DNA of 64,000 nucleotides from Kordia algicida OT-1 (GTDB lineage: Bacteria > Bacteroidota > Bacteroidia > Flavobacteriales > Flavobacteriaceae): contig NZ_DS544873.1 of the NCBI RefSeq assembly GCF_000154725.1, positions 2,927,397 to 2,991,396 of the forward strand, read 5' to 3'. The notes under the pieces were generated by a model. The model saw nothing but the letters and a program-made list of their open reading frames with translations, was not told the DNA's origin and ran no database searches. Numbering within the stretch: position 1 is the first letter of the stretch; every line of letters begins with the position of its first letter. Shown here one piece after another: positions 43,237 to 52,893 of this stretch. The translations under genes were made by a program, and so were the position numbers.

Positions 43237-44757
43237 ATGCCGATACCATTAGTAAATTCTATCGCTTCTTGGTTTTTAAAAAAACGCATCTCCCAAATAG
43301 AGCTTTTTTTAAGCAACCCAAACGAAGTTCAGCTAGAACTGCTCATGTCATTAATTACAACGGCGAAAAAGACTGAAATCGGGAAACAGTACGATTTTGC
43401 TTCTATTACCGACTACAAAACTTTCTCTGAACGCATTCCGGTAACAAGATACGAAGACATTCAACCTATGATTGAACGTTCCCGCAAAGGCGAATCGAAT
43501 ATTTTTTGGCCAAAACCTATTAAATGGTTTGCTAAATCGAGCGGAACGACCAATGCAAAAAGTAAATTTATTCCTGTAAGTGATGATTCTTTAGAATTGT
43601 GTCATTATGCCGCGAGTAAAGATCTGCTTTGCATGTATTTGAACAATAATGAAGGTTCGCAGATGTTTAATGGAAAAAGTTTGCGTTTGGGCGGAAGTAA
43701 AGAATTATATGAGCAAAACGGAACATTTTACGGTGATTTATCAGCAATTTTAATAGATAATTTACCGCTTTGGGCGGAATTTAGCAGTACGCCGAGCAAT
43801 AAAGTATCGCTTATGGGCGATTGGGAAATTAAGATTGATGCAATTATTAAAGAAACATTACGCGAAAACGTGACGAGTTTGGCTGGCGTTCCTTCGTGGA
43901 TGCTCGTTTTATTAAATGAAGTATTGGAGCAGACTCAGAAGGCAAATTTATTTGAAGTTTGGGAAAATTTAGAAGTGTATTTTCACGGTGGTGTAAGTTT
44001 TGCTCCGTATGAAGAACAGTACCGAAACTTGTTGCCCAAACCTGAATTTAAATATTACGAAATTTACAATGCTTCCGAAGGTTTCTTTGCCATTCAAGAT
44101 CAGAATGACTCTGATGAACTTTTATTAATGTTGGATTACGGCATTTTTTACGAGTTCATTCCGATGGAAACTTTTCATACTCCGAATCAAAAAGTAATTC
44201 CGTTAGCTGACGTAGAAGTTGGACAAAATTATGCCGTTGTTATTACGACCAATGCAGGTTTGTGGCGTTATATGATTGGCGATACCGTTCGATTTACCTC
44301 AACAAAACCACATCGTATAAAAGTTACAGGAAGAACAAAACATCATATTAATGTATTTGGTGAAGAATTAATCATCGAAAACGCAGAAGATGCGCTAAAG
44401 AGAGTTTGTGCCGCTACCAAATCTAAAATTGTAGAATATACTGCCGGTCCTGTTTTTATGGAAGGAAACGAAAAAGGTGCACATGAGTGGATTGTGGAGT
44501 TTAAAAAATTACCAGAAAACATTGATGAATTTGCTTTTTTGCTGGATGAAGCACTTCAGAATATCAATTCTGACTACGAAGCAAAACGTTTTAATAATAT
44601 TACTTTAAACAGTTTAAAATTGCACGTAGCACGCACAGGATTATTTTATGATTGGCTAAAAAAGAATGACAAACTTGGTGGACAGCATAAAATTCCACGA
44701 TTGTCCAATCAACGTGATTACTTGGACGAATTACTACAAATGAATCGAAAATCGTAA
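43237..44757 (+). CDS. GH3 family acyl-adenylating enzyme
   Basis: A 506-residue protein of the GH3 auxin-responsive promoter family, acyl-acid amido synthetases of the ANL fold. The ATP-binding loop is WFAKSSGTTNAKSKFIPVSD, and the later YNASEGFFAIQDQ and GLWRYMIGDTVRFTS segments match. Plant members conjugate hormones to amino acids; the role of bacterial ones is unknown. It is monocistronic as far as can be seen. Confidence 0.9.
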   Translation: MPIPLVNSIASWFLKKRISQIELFLSNPNEVQLELLMSLITTAKKTEIGKQYDFASITDYKTFSERIPVTRYEDIQPMIERSRKGESNIFWPKPIKWFAKSSGTTNAKSKFIPVSDDSLELCHYAASKDLLCMYLNNNEGSQMFNGKSLRLGGSKELYEQNGTFYGDLSAILIDNLPLWAEFSSTPSNKVSLMGDWEIKIDAIIKETLRENVTSLAGVPSWMLVLLNEVLEQTQKANLFEVWENLEVYFHGGVSFAPYEEQYRNLLPKPEFKYYEIYNASEGFFAIQDQNDSDELLLMLDYGIFYEFIPMETFHTPNQKVIPLADVEVGQNYAVVITTNAGLWRYMIGDTVRFTSTKPHRIKVTGRTKHHINVFGEELIIENAEDALKRVCAATKSKIVEYTAGPVFMEGNEKGAHEWIVEFKKLPENIDEFAFLLDEALQNINSDYEAKRFNNITLNSLKLHVARTGLFYDWLKKNDKLGGQHKIPRLSNQRDYLDELLQMNRKS

Positions 44758-44895
44758 CTATTTAAAAATCAAATGAAAAGCTTTTTCTATAGGTAAAAAC
44801 ACCTGTTTTTTATACCACTGAACTCCCATTTTGTACTACTCATCGAATTTATACGTCATTTGACCAATAAAATACAGGCTACTGAATTGCTGCGT

Positions 44896-44903
44896 TATAT
44901 TTG
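44896..44903 (+). promoter_or_regulatory. possible -7 element of the OmpA-family gene
   Basis: TATATTTG lies 42 nt before the ATG. No TTG is found at the usual spacing. Confidence 0.4.
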
Positions 44904-44944
44904 GTGTATCAGATTATTAACAATTTACAATACCAAATTTTAAA

Positions 44945-46576
44945 ATGAGAAAGTTTACACCAGCGGTGCTAGTTCTTTTAGCACTGTTCACCGTAACTTT
45001 CGCAACTGCACAAGGGCCAGAGGCAGAAGCGATTGAGACGAGTGAGACCTACAGCAATGTAGCCGCCAAAGACATGGAAAGTAAGGCAATCAAAGCTTTA
45101 GATCCAAATGGATACATGTACGAATTCGAAAATCTTAATATCAACACACCTTATTCTGAGCATGCGACTGCATTTTTTAGAGATAAGGTTATTATTTCTT
45201 CTGCGAAAAAAATTGGGGCGTTTTTCACGAAGAAAGATAAAAATACAAACGAAGGTTTTTACAACTTATATTGTGGAGATTTAAGTCAAAAAGGAGATGT
45301 AAAAAATTTAGTGAATTTTTCTCGATCTATCAATACTAGAGAAAGTCACGAAGGTTCTATTGCTTTATCAAATGAGCAAAATGTTGTTTTCTTTACAAGA
45401 AGTGTTGAGGAAAACGGACAGCATAATTTAAAAATTTTTAGAGCAGAAATGCCAGAATATGAATGGACAAATATTGAAATGTTACCATTCAACGTAGAAG
45501 GATATTCTATTGAGAATCCAGTTTTATCTCCAAATAACAAAACAATTTACTTTTCATCAAACATGCCAGGTTCAAAAGGTGGATTTGATTTGTTCTCAGT
45601 AACAATTAACGATGACGGAACGTATTCTAAACCAAAAAATTTAGGAAGCGAAATCAACACGCACAAAGATGAAAGATTTCCATACATCATGGGAGACAAC
45701 AGTGCTTTGTATTTTTCTTCTAACGGACATTACAATTTAGGTGGACTAGATGTTTTTGAGAGTAAAATCATTGATGGAAAATTCAATTTTCCTGTAAATA
45801 TGGGAAGCTCTTTAAATAGTACTGAAGATGATTTTGGTTTCTTAATGGATCAGTCAAACTCTGGTTTCTTTACTTCTAACAGGCCAGGAGGAAAAGGTGG
45901 AAATGATATCTACTATTTTAAAAGAGAAAAAACAACACAAATATTACAAGGAACTATTGTTGATTATAAGACAAATATGATTTTACCAAATGCTACGGTA
46001 ACAGTTGTTGACGCTTACGGTCGTGTAGTAGATAAAATTACTTCTGACGATAAAGGAGTTTTTACAACAACAGTGATTCCTTACAATTCTTATACATTGC
46101 ATGCTTCTAAAGATGGTTTTATTGAAACTGAGGAAGAATTTGAATCTTTTAGAGGTGATGATTTTAAGCATACAGTAACCATCAAGTTGCCACAAGCAAA
46201 AGCTGAAATCGTAAAAGAAGATGAAAAATTAATGATTAAAATAGAAAATATTTATTTTGACTATAATAAATGGATGCTCAAAGATGAGTCAACATTATCT
46301 TTAAATAAGATTATTGATGTATTGAATGAGAATCCAGAAATGAAAATTGAAATCAACGCGCATACTGACAACCGAGGGAGAGCAACTTACAACAGCAAGC
46401 TATCTAACAAACGAGCTGCTTCTGCTAGAGCGTATTTGCTTAAAAACGGAATAGATGCTAGCCGTGTGATTTCTAATGGATATGGAGAATCGCAACCTAT
46501 AGAAGATTGTGGCACAAAATGTTCAGAGGCGCAACACGAGACGAACCGAAGAATCGAGTTTCTTATCGTGGAGTAA
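44945..46576 (+). CDS. OmpA family outer membrane protein with PD40 repeats
   Basis: A 543-residue envelope protein. A signal peptide (MRKFTPAVLVLLALFTVTFA) precedes a WD40-like PD40 propeller region (NPVLSPNNKTIYFSSNMPGS, ERFPYIMGDNSALYFSSNGH), a CarboxypepD_reg-like domain (~335-415: LQGTIVDYKTNMILPNATVT) and a C-terminal OmpA peptidoglycan-binding domain (NAHTDNRGRATYNSKLSNKR). The layout is similar to gliding/adhesion-related OmpA proteins of Flavobacteriia. It has its own strong terminator downstream. Confidence 0.9.
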   Translation: MRKFTPAVLVLLALFTVTFATAQGPEAEAIETSETYSNVAAKDMESKAIKALDPNGYMYEFENLNINTPYSEHATAFFRDKVIISSAKKIGAFFTKKDKNTNEGFYNLYCGDLSQKGDVKNLVNFSRSINTRESHEGSIALSNEQNVVFFTRSVEENGQHNLKIFRAEMPEYEWTNIEMLPFNVEGYSIENPVLSPNNKTIYFSSNMPGSKGGFDLFSVTINDDGTYSKPKNLGSEINTHKDERFPYIMGDNSALYFSSNGHYNLGGLDVFESKIIDGKFNFPVNMGSSLNSTEDDFGFLMDQSNSGFFTSNRPGGKGGNDIYYFKREKTTQILQGTIVDYKTNMILPNATVTVVDAYGRVVDKITSDDKGVFTTTVIPYNSYTLHASKDGFIETEEEFESFRGDDFKHTVTIKLPQAKAEIVKEDEKLMIKIENIYFDYNKWMLKDESTLSLNKIIDVLNENPEMKIEINAHTDNRGRATYNSKLSNKRAASARAYLLKNGIDASRVISNGYGESQPIEDCGTKCSEAQHETNRRIEFLIVE

Positions 46577-46601
46577 TTGTAAATAATACTGATATTGCCC
46601 A

Positions 46602-46632
46602 AAAAAAGGAACGCGCCCTGCGTTCCTTTTTT
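46602..46632 (+). terminator. terminator of the OmpA-family gene
   Basis: AAAAAAGGAACGC (46602-46614) pairs perfectly with GCGTTCCTTTTTT (46620-46632) across a 5-nt loop. Confidence 0.92.
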
Positions 46633-46762
46633 ATTTTTTGTAAACTCTTGTTTTGCGCGTAAAACTTCTTATCAACCTTTCCTTTAAAGTAAAATATTCT
46701 TTTTTAATGAAATATAAAATAGTTCACATACTTAACAAAAAAACACAATAAGGGTATTAAAA

Positions 46763-46794
46763 AAAAGAGCAGTAACATACATTACTACTCTTTT
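46763..46794 (-). terminator. terminator of the beta-propeller gene
   Basis: AAAAGAG/CTCTTTT (46763-46769 with 46788-46794) and AGTAA/TTACT (46771-46775 with 46782-46786) form a stem with one mismatch, followed on the minus strand by a T run. Confidence 0.8.
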
Positions 46795-46820
46795 CACAAA
46801 ACTATAAAATGTGCCTTGAA

Positions 46821-48341
46821 CTATCTTTTATTCACTTTAATAGTTTTGCTTCCTTGATTACTTTGGATATTAATCAAGTAGCTTCCCGCAGATAGATTGT
46901 TCATATCTATGCTAACGTTTTCAATACTATTGACATTTTTCTCAAAACATAATCTACCTGTAAGATCATATACTCTTACAGTGCTTATAGGATGGTTAGA
47001 CACATTACTTATAGTGACAATTCCGGAAGTAGGATTGGGATAAATTTTGATGTTTGTATTTTGTATAGATTCTTTTACTGATAAGGTTGAAAAATCAGCG
47101 TAGCTTTTGATAACTCCAGGAATACCATTTGGATTGTTTTGAGCTAATGTGTTTGTGAATAATACATTGCCGTCGGCAGTAAGCGCAACTGTGTCACCAT
47201 CGCCACTTGTAGCATCATCATCGTATTCTCCTTGACGTGAATACCAATGGTTTACGCCGCCTTGCAACTCTCTTTTATACAAGTATACTTTTCCATTGTT
47301 GCCCCCAAAAGTATCATTTTGTGATGCACCAACAGCCATAAATATTCCATTATCGTTTAGCGAAATTGATTCTCCAAACCTGTCATTCACATTTTCCCCA
47401 GAAACATCTCTAAAATACACATACGTATTACTTGAAGAACTGTAACCATACGTACGTACATACCCACTATCTGCGCCACTTTGCGTTGCTCCAACAGCCA
47501 ATACACTTTTATTTCCACTTAAGGCAACTGCTCTTCCAAAATTGTCATTCATACCAACAACACCGGCTGCCGTAAAAATGTTAGTCCAATCTGTTGTGTA
47601 CTCAAATACTTTTACCTGACCTCTATTCTGCCCAGAAGGTGTTCCGTTTGCATCCACAAAAGGCGCTCCGACTGCTAGAAATGTTCCTGCATCATCTAAA
47701 TCGATAGAAAAACCAAATTGATCGTTGTTTACCGCTCCAGATAGCGTACTCCCTACTTGTGTCCAAACTGCTCCGTTGTAATTGTACACCTTCACTTCTC
47801 CTCTACCTGTATTGGCGCCAATAGCACTAATAGCGACACGCATTCCGTCTGCACTTAAACTGATACTTGATCCTAAGGCTCTACCTGCTGTTTGCCCTTC
47901 AAATGTAGCACCTAGTTGTACCCAATTTGCACCATCGTATTGATATACTTTTACATATCCTGCTTGAGTGACACCATTTGGATCTCCCGATTGTGCTCCA
48001 ACAGCTATTATTGACCCTGTGGCATTCATAGCAATTGTTCTTCCAAATTCATCCCCTGGTTGTTCTCCGATAATGTCGCCACCTATCTTCATCCAATCAG
48101 TACCATTATATTCGTACATCGCCACTTTTCCAGTATTTGTGTTTAGCGGTAAAGATGGACCATCATATGCGCGTGAAGCTACTAATATTCTACTACCATC
48201 ATCACTTACTTTTATGGCAAACCCAAAGAGTTCTTGATCGGCTCCTACTGGATCATATATGTCAGCTCTATACGATTCATACGTTTGTCCATAAATTAAT
48301 AATGGTAATAGTAAAGCATAAAATAATAATTGTTTTTTCAT
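46821..48341 (-). CDS. T9SS-exported FG-GAP-like beta-propeller protein
   Basis: A 506-residue secreted protein. A signal peptide (MKKQLLFYALLLPLLIYGQ) is followed by about seven repeats of ~55 residues with the pattern GxxFGxxIxxxxDGxxxAVGA (for example DEFGRTIAMNATGSIIAVGA), an integrin-like FG-GAP propeller. The end (IKIYPNPTSGIVTISNVSNH, ... GSYLINIQS) is a type A T9SS sorting domain. It is probably displayed on the cell surface; no enzymatic motif is seen. Confidence 0.9.
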   Translation of the reverse strand: MKKQLLFYALLLPLLIYGQTYESYRADIYDPVGADQELFGFAIKVSDDGSRILVASRAYDGPSLPLNTNTGKVAMYEYNGTDWMKIGGDIIGEQPGDEFGRTIAMNATGSIIAVGAQSGDPNGVTQAGYVKVYQYDGANWVQLGATFEGQTAGRALGSSISLSADGMRVAISAIGANTGRGEVKVYNYNGAVWTQVGSTLSGAVNNDQFGFSIDLDDAGTFLAVGAPFVDANGTPSGQNRGQVKVFEYTTDWTNIFTAAGVVGMNDNFGRAVALSGNKSVLAVGATQSGADSGYVRTYGYSSSSNTYVYFRDVSGENVNDRFGESISLNDNGIFMAVGASQNDTFGGNNGKVYLYKRELQGGVNHWYSRQGEYDDDATSGDGDTVALTADGNVLFTNTLAQNNPNGIPGVIKSYADFSTLSVKESIQNTNIKIYPNPTSGIVTISNVSNHPISTVRVYDLTGRLCFEKNVNSIENVSIDMNNLSAGSYLINIQSNQGSKTIKVNKR

Positions 48342-48577
48342 AGATAATTGATTTAATAGTTAGTATTGAAAACATTTTTACACATGTGTTAGTTTGATTG
48401 CATGTGCGTATTATTTTGATACTACAAATCAATGAGAAATGCGTTTCCAGAAGAAATTTTTGGGGACTACAAAAGGGCTACAAGGGCTTTTATAGCGCAT
48501 AAAAACAGCTAAATAGGTGTTTTTCCTGTATAGACGTAAGTGTTTTTCCTTTTACTTTTTACGGGAATAAAAGGGAA

Positions 48578-50461
48578 TTATATTTCAAATAGGAAGTTTT
48601 TTAAATCATCTTCTTGACCCAATTCTAGTTTCTTTTTGAGTCGATAGCGTGTCATTTTTACACTTTTGGGAGTCACGTTGGTTAGTGTTGCAACTTCTTT
48701 GGTAGAAAGATTCATTCGAATGTAGGCACAAGCTTTGAGATCATTATTGGTTAAGTTTGGATATTTTGCATTGAGCGTTTTGAAAAAATTAGGATGTACA
48801 TTGGTAAAATGTTTTTGAAATGTTTCCCAATGATCGTCAAAATTTAAGCCTTGCTTTACTATATTATTCAATTCTTTAATAAAATCGGCTTTGGAAGTTT
48901 CACTTTCTTTAAAAGCAGTTATTGTATCATTCAATTCCTCAAGCAGTTTGTTTTTTTGAAGCGATTTCATAGTGAGCGAACTTAATTCTACAGCTTTTAA
49001 TTCTAATTCTTTCTTTTGTAACTGTGCTTCAAGTTCGGATGCTACTTTTTCTTTTGTCAAGATGGTTTCTTTGAGCTGAAATGATTTTTGCTTGATTTTG
49101 TAACGATTGTATAATAACAAAAGGGTTATAATTAATAAGATAGAAAATACAATTGCCCAATTTCGATAAGTTTTTGTCAACGCAATGTCTTTATCTTTTT
49201 TAATCGTTTCTATTTGAAGAATTTGAATTTCCTTGGCTTTCTTTTCGGCTTCGTATTGTTCTTGGTAAAAAGCTACTTTTTCAGAGAGATCTTTTTTAAA
49301 GAGACTGTCTTGCATTTTGGTATACATTTGAAAATTAGCATACGACGCATCATAATTTTTTAGTTGATGATTAGAATCTGTAAGTCCTAAATAAGCTTCT
49401 TTTAGATAGGATAATGATCCTGACTTTTCAGCATTTGCCAAAGCTTCTTCATAATACGCTTGCGATTTTGCATAGTTTTTTTGGTTGTATTCCAACGTAG
49501 CCAAATTGACAAAAGTCAGCGCTAGGTTTTCTGTATCTCCTATATTTTTAAACAAGTCATTTGCATTGGTATAATACGAGATTGCTTTTGCTACATTATT
49601 TTCTTGAACGCTTATGTTTCCTAAATTCGAATATGCTCCAGCCAACGCTCTTTTATCGTTCATTTTTTTGGCAAAGCCTAAATATTTTACATAGAATGTT
49701 TTCGCCTTTTCAAGATTGTCAGTTTCGTAGTATACAGTTGCTAAGTTGTTGGTAGAGCTCGCTATGAGTCGTGGATTTTTAATCAATTGTCTGAGTTCGT
49801 AAGCTTCTTCCAGGTATTGAATAGCATTGTCATAATCTTCTAGGTCTTTGTATAGCAATCCGATACCGTTTAACGCATCTGAGGTTTCTTTTTTTAATTC
49901 ATACTTCTTATAGATTGGTAACGCCTTAAAGTAGTATTGCAACGCTTCTTCGTAATTTCCTTTTTGCCTGTATAACGCAGCAATATTATTATAAGAACGT
50001 GCTACTTGTGATGAATCTTCTAGTTTTTTCCGATAACGAACAGATGCTTTATAATTCGTTAAACTAGAATCTACTTTTCCCAATCGCTGAAACAAAACGC
50101 CCATATTATTGTATGCATCACCTTTCTTTTTGGTATTTTCTTCGGGAACGCTTCGCAAGGATTTTCGCCAATAGACTTCCGTACTGTCATATTTTCGCAG
50201 ATAAAAATAAGCTGTTCCTAAGTTTTTATATGAGTCTATAAGTCCGTCTGTATACTTTAGTTCTTCACTTAACGCAATCGCTTCAGGCAAATAGGTAAAT
50301 GCTAATTTGATATTTGAATTGAACGATTTACGACCAATTTGATTCAACAATTTAACCTTGTTCGTATCTTTCGGTACAGTTTGAAGTTGTGTAATAAGTG
50401 AATCAATTTGAGAAAAGGAAAATTGAGCAATACATAGAAATAATAGCGTAATTTTTTTCAT
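48578..50461 (-). CDS. TPR sensor-like protein with C-terminal LuxR-type HTH
   Basis: A 627-residue protein with signal peptide (MKKITLLFLCIAQFSFSQ), about nine TPR units (~40-370, e.g. RQKGNYEEALQYYFKALPIY), one membrane helix (~412-432, NWAIVFSILLIITLLLLYNR), a coiled coil (~440-520) and a cytoplasmic C-terminus (NNDLKACAYIRMNLSTKEVA, then TNVTPKSVKMTRYRLKKKLE) that matches the LuxR/SpoIIE-type helix-turn-helix of Bacteroidota one-component regulators. It would carry an extracytoplasmic signal directly to DNA. Confidence 0.88.
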   Translation of the reverse strand: MKKITLLFLCIAQFSFSQIDSLITQLQTVPKDTNKVKLLNQIGRKSFNSNIKLAFTYLPEAIALSEELKYTDGLIDSYKNLGTAYFYLRKYDSTEVYWRKSLRSVPEENTKKKGDAYNNMGVLFQRLGKVDSSLTNYKASVRYRKKLEDSSQVARSYNNIAALYRQKGNYEEALQYYFKALPIYKKYELKKETSDALNGIGLLYKDLEDYDNAIQYLEEAYELRQLIKNPRLIASSTNNLATVYYETDNLEKAKTFYVKYLGFAKKMNDKRALAGAYSNLGNISVQENNVAKAISYYTNANDLFKNIGDTENLALTFVNLATLEYNQKNYAKSQAYYEEALANAEKSGSLSYLKEAYLGLTDSNHQLKNYDASYANFQMYTKMQDSLFKKDLSEKVAFYQEQYEAEKKAKEIQILQIETIKKDKDIALTKTYRNWAIVFSILLIITLLLLYNRYKIKQKSFQLKETILTKEKVASELEAQLQKKELELKAVELSSLTMKSLQKNKLLEELNDTITAFKESETSKADFIKELNNIVKQGLNFDDHWETFQKHFTNVHPNFFKTLNAKYPNLTNNDLKACAYIRMNLSTKEVATLTNVTPKSVKMTRYRLKKKLELGQEDDLKNFLFEI

Positions 50462-50678
50462 AGAAATTAGTTGATGTATTTGCTAGAGCAAAACGTTCCA
50501 ACCTGCATTATTCACTTACATTTGCCCTAAACTTTTAGATTTGATTTTTCAAAATACAAAAAAAATGACATTTGCTGTTTTTCTCCTTTATGTTATTGGA
50601 ATTTAATTGTATAAATTTAAAATTGCTTAAAAACGCAAAAGCCTCAAAAGGGACTTTTATACCAAATATCGAATTGCT

Positions 50679-51953
50679 TTAATTATTTTTAGCGACTATA
50701 TTTTGTGAAGTAGTTACCTCTTTTTTTGGCAGCATCTTTTTATAACGTCCATTTCCTACGTACGTATAGATCAATTCTGAGAGATAGAAGCGTTTATTGC
50801 GCCATGAATCTCCTAAACGAACAACAATAATATTTTCTGTTGGATTCACATATACATGCTGCCCTAAGATGCCAAGTGCGTTGTAATCGTCTCCTTGAAA
50901 GTATGATACATATTTACCGCTTTTTAACTTTTTAGAGCTTATAAATTCTTTTCCGTTTGCTGCTGCATATGCTTTTCCTTCATCTTCTGTATCAAATATT
51001 TCGTAGTGCGAACTTGTCCACCATTTATTTTTGTATCCAAAGTGACTTCTGATTTTTTTCCCGCTGTCCGTTTTAGCAACCCAAGCCGCAGGAACAATTT
51101 GTTTCCCTTTGTATTTTCCTCCATTCAAGTACAATCTTCCTAATTTTGCAAAATCTTCTGCTGTAGCGTTGATTCCGCAAAATGCTTTTACCATTTTGTT
51201 ACGATCACTGTCTACAGACCAAGTTGCATCTGACGTCATTTCTAATGGTTTCCACAATTTTTCTGATAAATATTCTTCTACTGGCATTTTTGTCACACGT
51301 TCAAGAATAACTCCTAATACTTGTGTATCAATACTTCTGTAGTTAAAACGTCCTGGCGCTTCTTCAATGGTCATTCCGTGCGTAATTTTTGTACGAATAT
51401 TAGTTCCGTAATACAAACGTGCCATTCCTGTAAACGGATTTAATCGTGGGTATTCATCAAATTTGATTCCGCTTTGCATGTTTAGCAAGTGTTTTACGGT
51501 GATTTTCTCAAAATCTTTGTCTTGTTTCAATAATTCTGGCAAATACGTTGTTATTGGTTCATTTTCGTTTAGTAAGCCTTCTCCTTGCGCAATTCCAACC
51601 AACGCAGACACAAAAGATTTTGCCACTGAAAAAGAAGTGTGTAATGAATTTTCATCGTAGTTGTTGAAATATTTTTCATAAATAATCGTGTCATTTTTAA
51701 TTACCATAAATGCGTTGGTGTTACTTCCTTCTAAAGATTTATCTAAAAAAGCAGCCAATTCAGTATCGGTTTTTTTAGCAAATTCAAAATCAGTTGTCCC
51801 TTTTTCAACGATTACTTTTGGTTGCCATTCATGATCGGTTACGTCTGCTTGTCCGTGTGCAATGGATCTATAAACTACGGTGCAACTTTCTAAATTAAAA
51901 GCTGTAATTACAAGTAAAGTGCAGGCTAAAATTCTAAATATTGACTTTTTCAT
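50679..51953 (-). CDS. lipoprotein serine hydrolase, beta-lactamase/PBP-like
   Basis: A 424-residue protein with a lipoprotein signal (CTLLVITAFNLESC, lipobox Cys at ~24). The class C beta-lactamase/PBP fold is visible: SxxK in LHTSFSVAKSFVSAL (nucleophile Ser), YxS-type second motif in GRFNYRSIDTQVLGV, and a C-terminal YNALGILGQHVYVNPTENII. Such enzymes are esterases, peptidases or D-Ala-D-Ala hydrolases; the target is unknown. It is anchored in the envelope. The neighbours give no pathway. Confidence 0.88.
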   Translation of the reverse strand: MKKSIFRILACTLLVITAFNLESCTVVYRSIAHGQADVTDHEWQPKVIVEKGTTDFEFAKKTDTELAAFLDKSLEGSNTNAFMVIKNDTIIYEKYFNNYDENSLHTSFSVAKSFVSALVGIAQGEGLLNENEPITTYLPELLKQDKDFEKITVKHLLNMQSGIKFDEYPRLNPFTGMARLYYGTNIRTKITHGMTIEEAPGRFNYRSIDTQVLGVILERVTKMPVEEYLSEKLWKPLEMTSDATWSVDSDRNKMVKAFCGINATAEDFAKLGRLYLNGGKYKGKQIVPAAWVAKTDSGKKIRSHFGYKNKWWTSSHYEIFDTEDEGKAYAAANGKEFISSKKLKSGKYVSYFQGDDYNALGILGQHVYVNPTENIIVVRLGDSWRNKRFYLSELIYTYVGNGRYKKMLPKKEVTTSQNIVAKNN

Positions 51954-52070
51954 AATGAACTATTTTGATTGTTTGACAGTTCAATATTCCAACATTTACC
52001 CAGTGTTTACAACTAATTGTGGCGAATGAATCGATTTGAGTGGCGAAAATTTTCCACTTTGGCGAATGGT

Positions 52071-52883
52071 TTATTCTGCGGGATTAACGAATTTTTCAAC
52101 CAACGCTTTTTTGTAGGTTTTTGATACAGGAATTTCTGTGACCGCTGGCTTTAATATGAGAATTGTTTGTGAAGATTCACGTTTCCATTCCAAAAAATGA
52201 ATTGGATTTATTAAGAATGATCGATGTGTTTTTAGTAAGAACGGAAATTCTTTTTGTAAGACTGATATTTTGTTTCTGAATAGTTCACTTTTTAATTGAC
52301 CTTGCAATAAGTAGTATACTTTTACATAATTGTTCGCAGATTCAATATATACTAATTCAGATTCTTTGAGATGTAATACTTCTGCCTTGTTTTCGCCTTT
52401 GATGACAATTGTTGGTTCTTTAGTGGAAGTGGCGGGTTCGTGTACTATGACTTTTTCGCTAAATAACCAGCGCAAAAAAATCATTACAGGCAAAATTAAA
52501 AATACTGTTGGAATTACGTTTTGAAAGAAGAAGAACCAAAAAGTGTGTGCATCTGGGTCATTTTCAAGTAGAATAATTTTAAAGAATAAATACGAGATTC
52601 CACCTGCAATTATGATAAGTGACAACAAAAACAATCCTTCTTGCAAAAACGACCATTTCCCTGCCGATCTGTAAAGAAATCGCTGAATAGGGATGGTAAT
52701 GATATAGGTTAAAACTCCAATAATACTATACCCAAATACAGCTAACATCCGCTCGTCTCGTGCTAGCTGATACATATCAAATGGTTCTATATAATAAAAG
52801 AACAGAAACAACCAAAGTCCAATAAAAAATCCAATCAATAACTGTTTAGCTACTGATTGGATATAGAAATTTTGTATTTGCAT
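52071..52883 (-). CDS. LytTR family DNA-binding membrane protein
   Basis: A 270-residue regulator. Four membrane helices (about residues 12-32, 48-68, 82-105 and 117-138) precede a C-terminal LytTR domain (~170-270): ELVYIESANNYVKVYYLLQG, FPFLLKTHRSFLINPIHFLE and IPVSKTYKKAL. There is no receiver domain, so it is a membrane-bound one-component LytTR protein. It ends 188 nt after the clpX-side gene start and lies just downstream of clpX on the same strand. Confidence 0.88.
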   Translation of the reverse strand: MQIQNFYIQSVAKQLLIGFFIGLWLFLFFYYIEPFDMYQLARDERMLAVFGYSIIGVLTYIITIPIQRFLYRSAGKWSFLQEGLFLLSLIIIAGGISYLFFKIILLENDPDAHTFWFFFFQNVIPTVFLILPVMIFLRWLFSEKVIVHEPATSTKEPTIVIKGENKAEVLHLKESELVYIESANNYVKVYYLLQGQLKSELFRNKISVLQKEFPFLLKTHRSFLINPIHFLEWKRESSQTILILKPAVTEIPVSKTYKKALVEKFVNPAE

Positions 52884-52893
52884 TACCGTTGTT

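Noticed and set aside
50620-50665. Terminator after the serine hydrolase gene
   Set aside because: The A-rich and T-rich words around 50635-50660 do not form a continuous stem.
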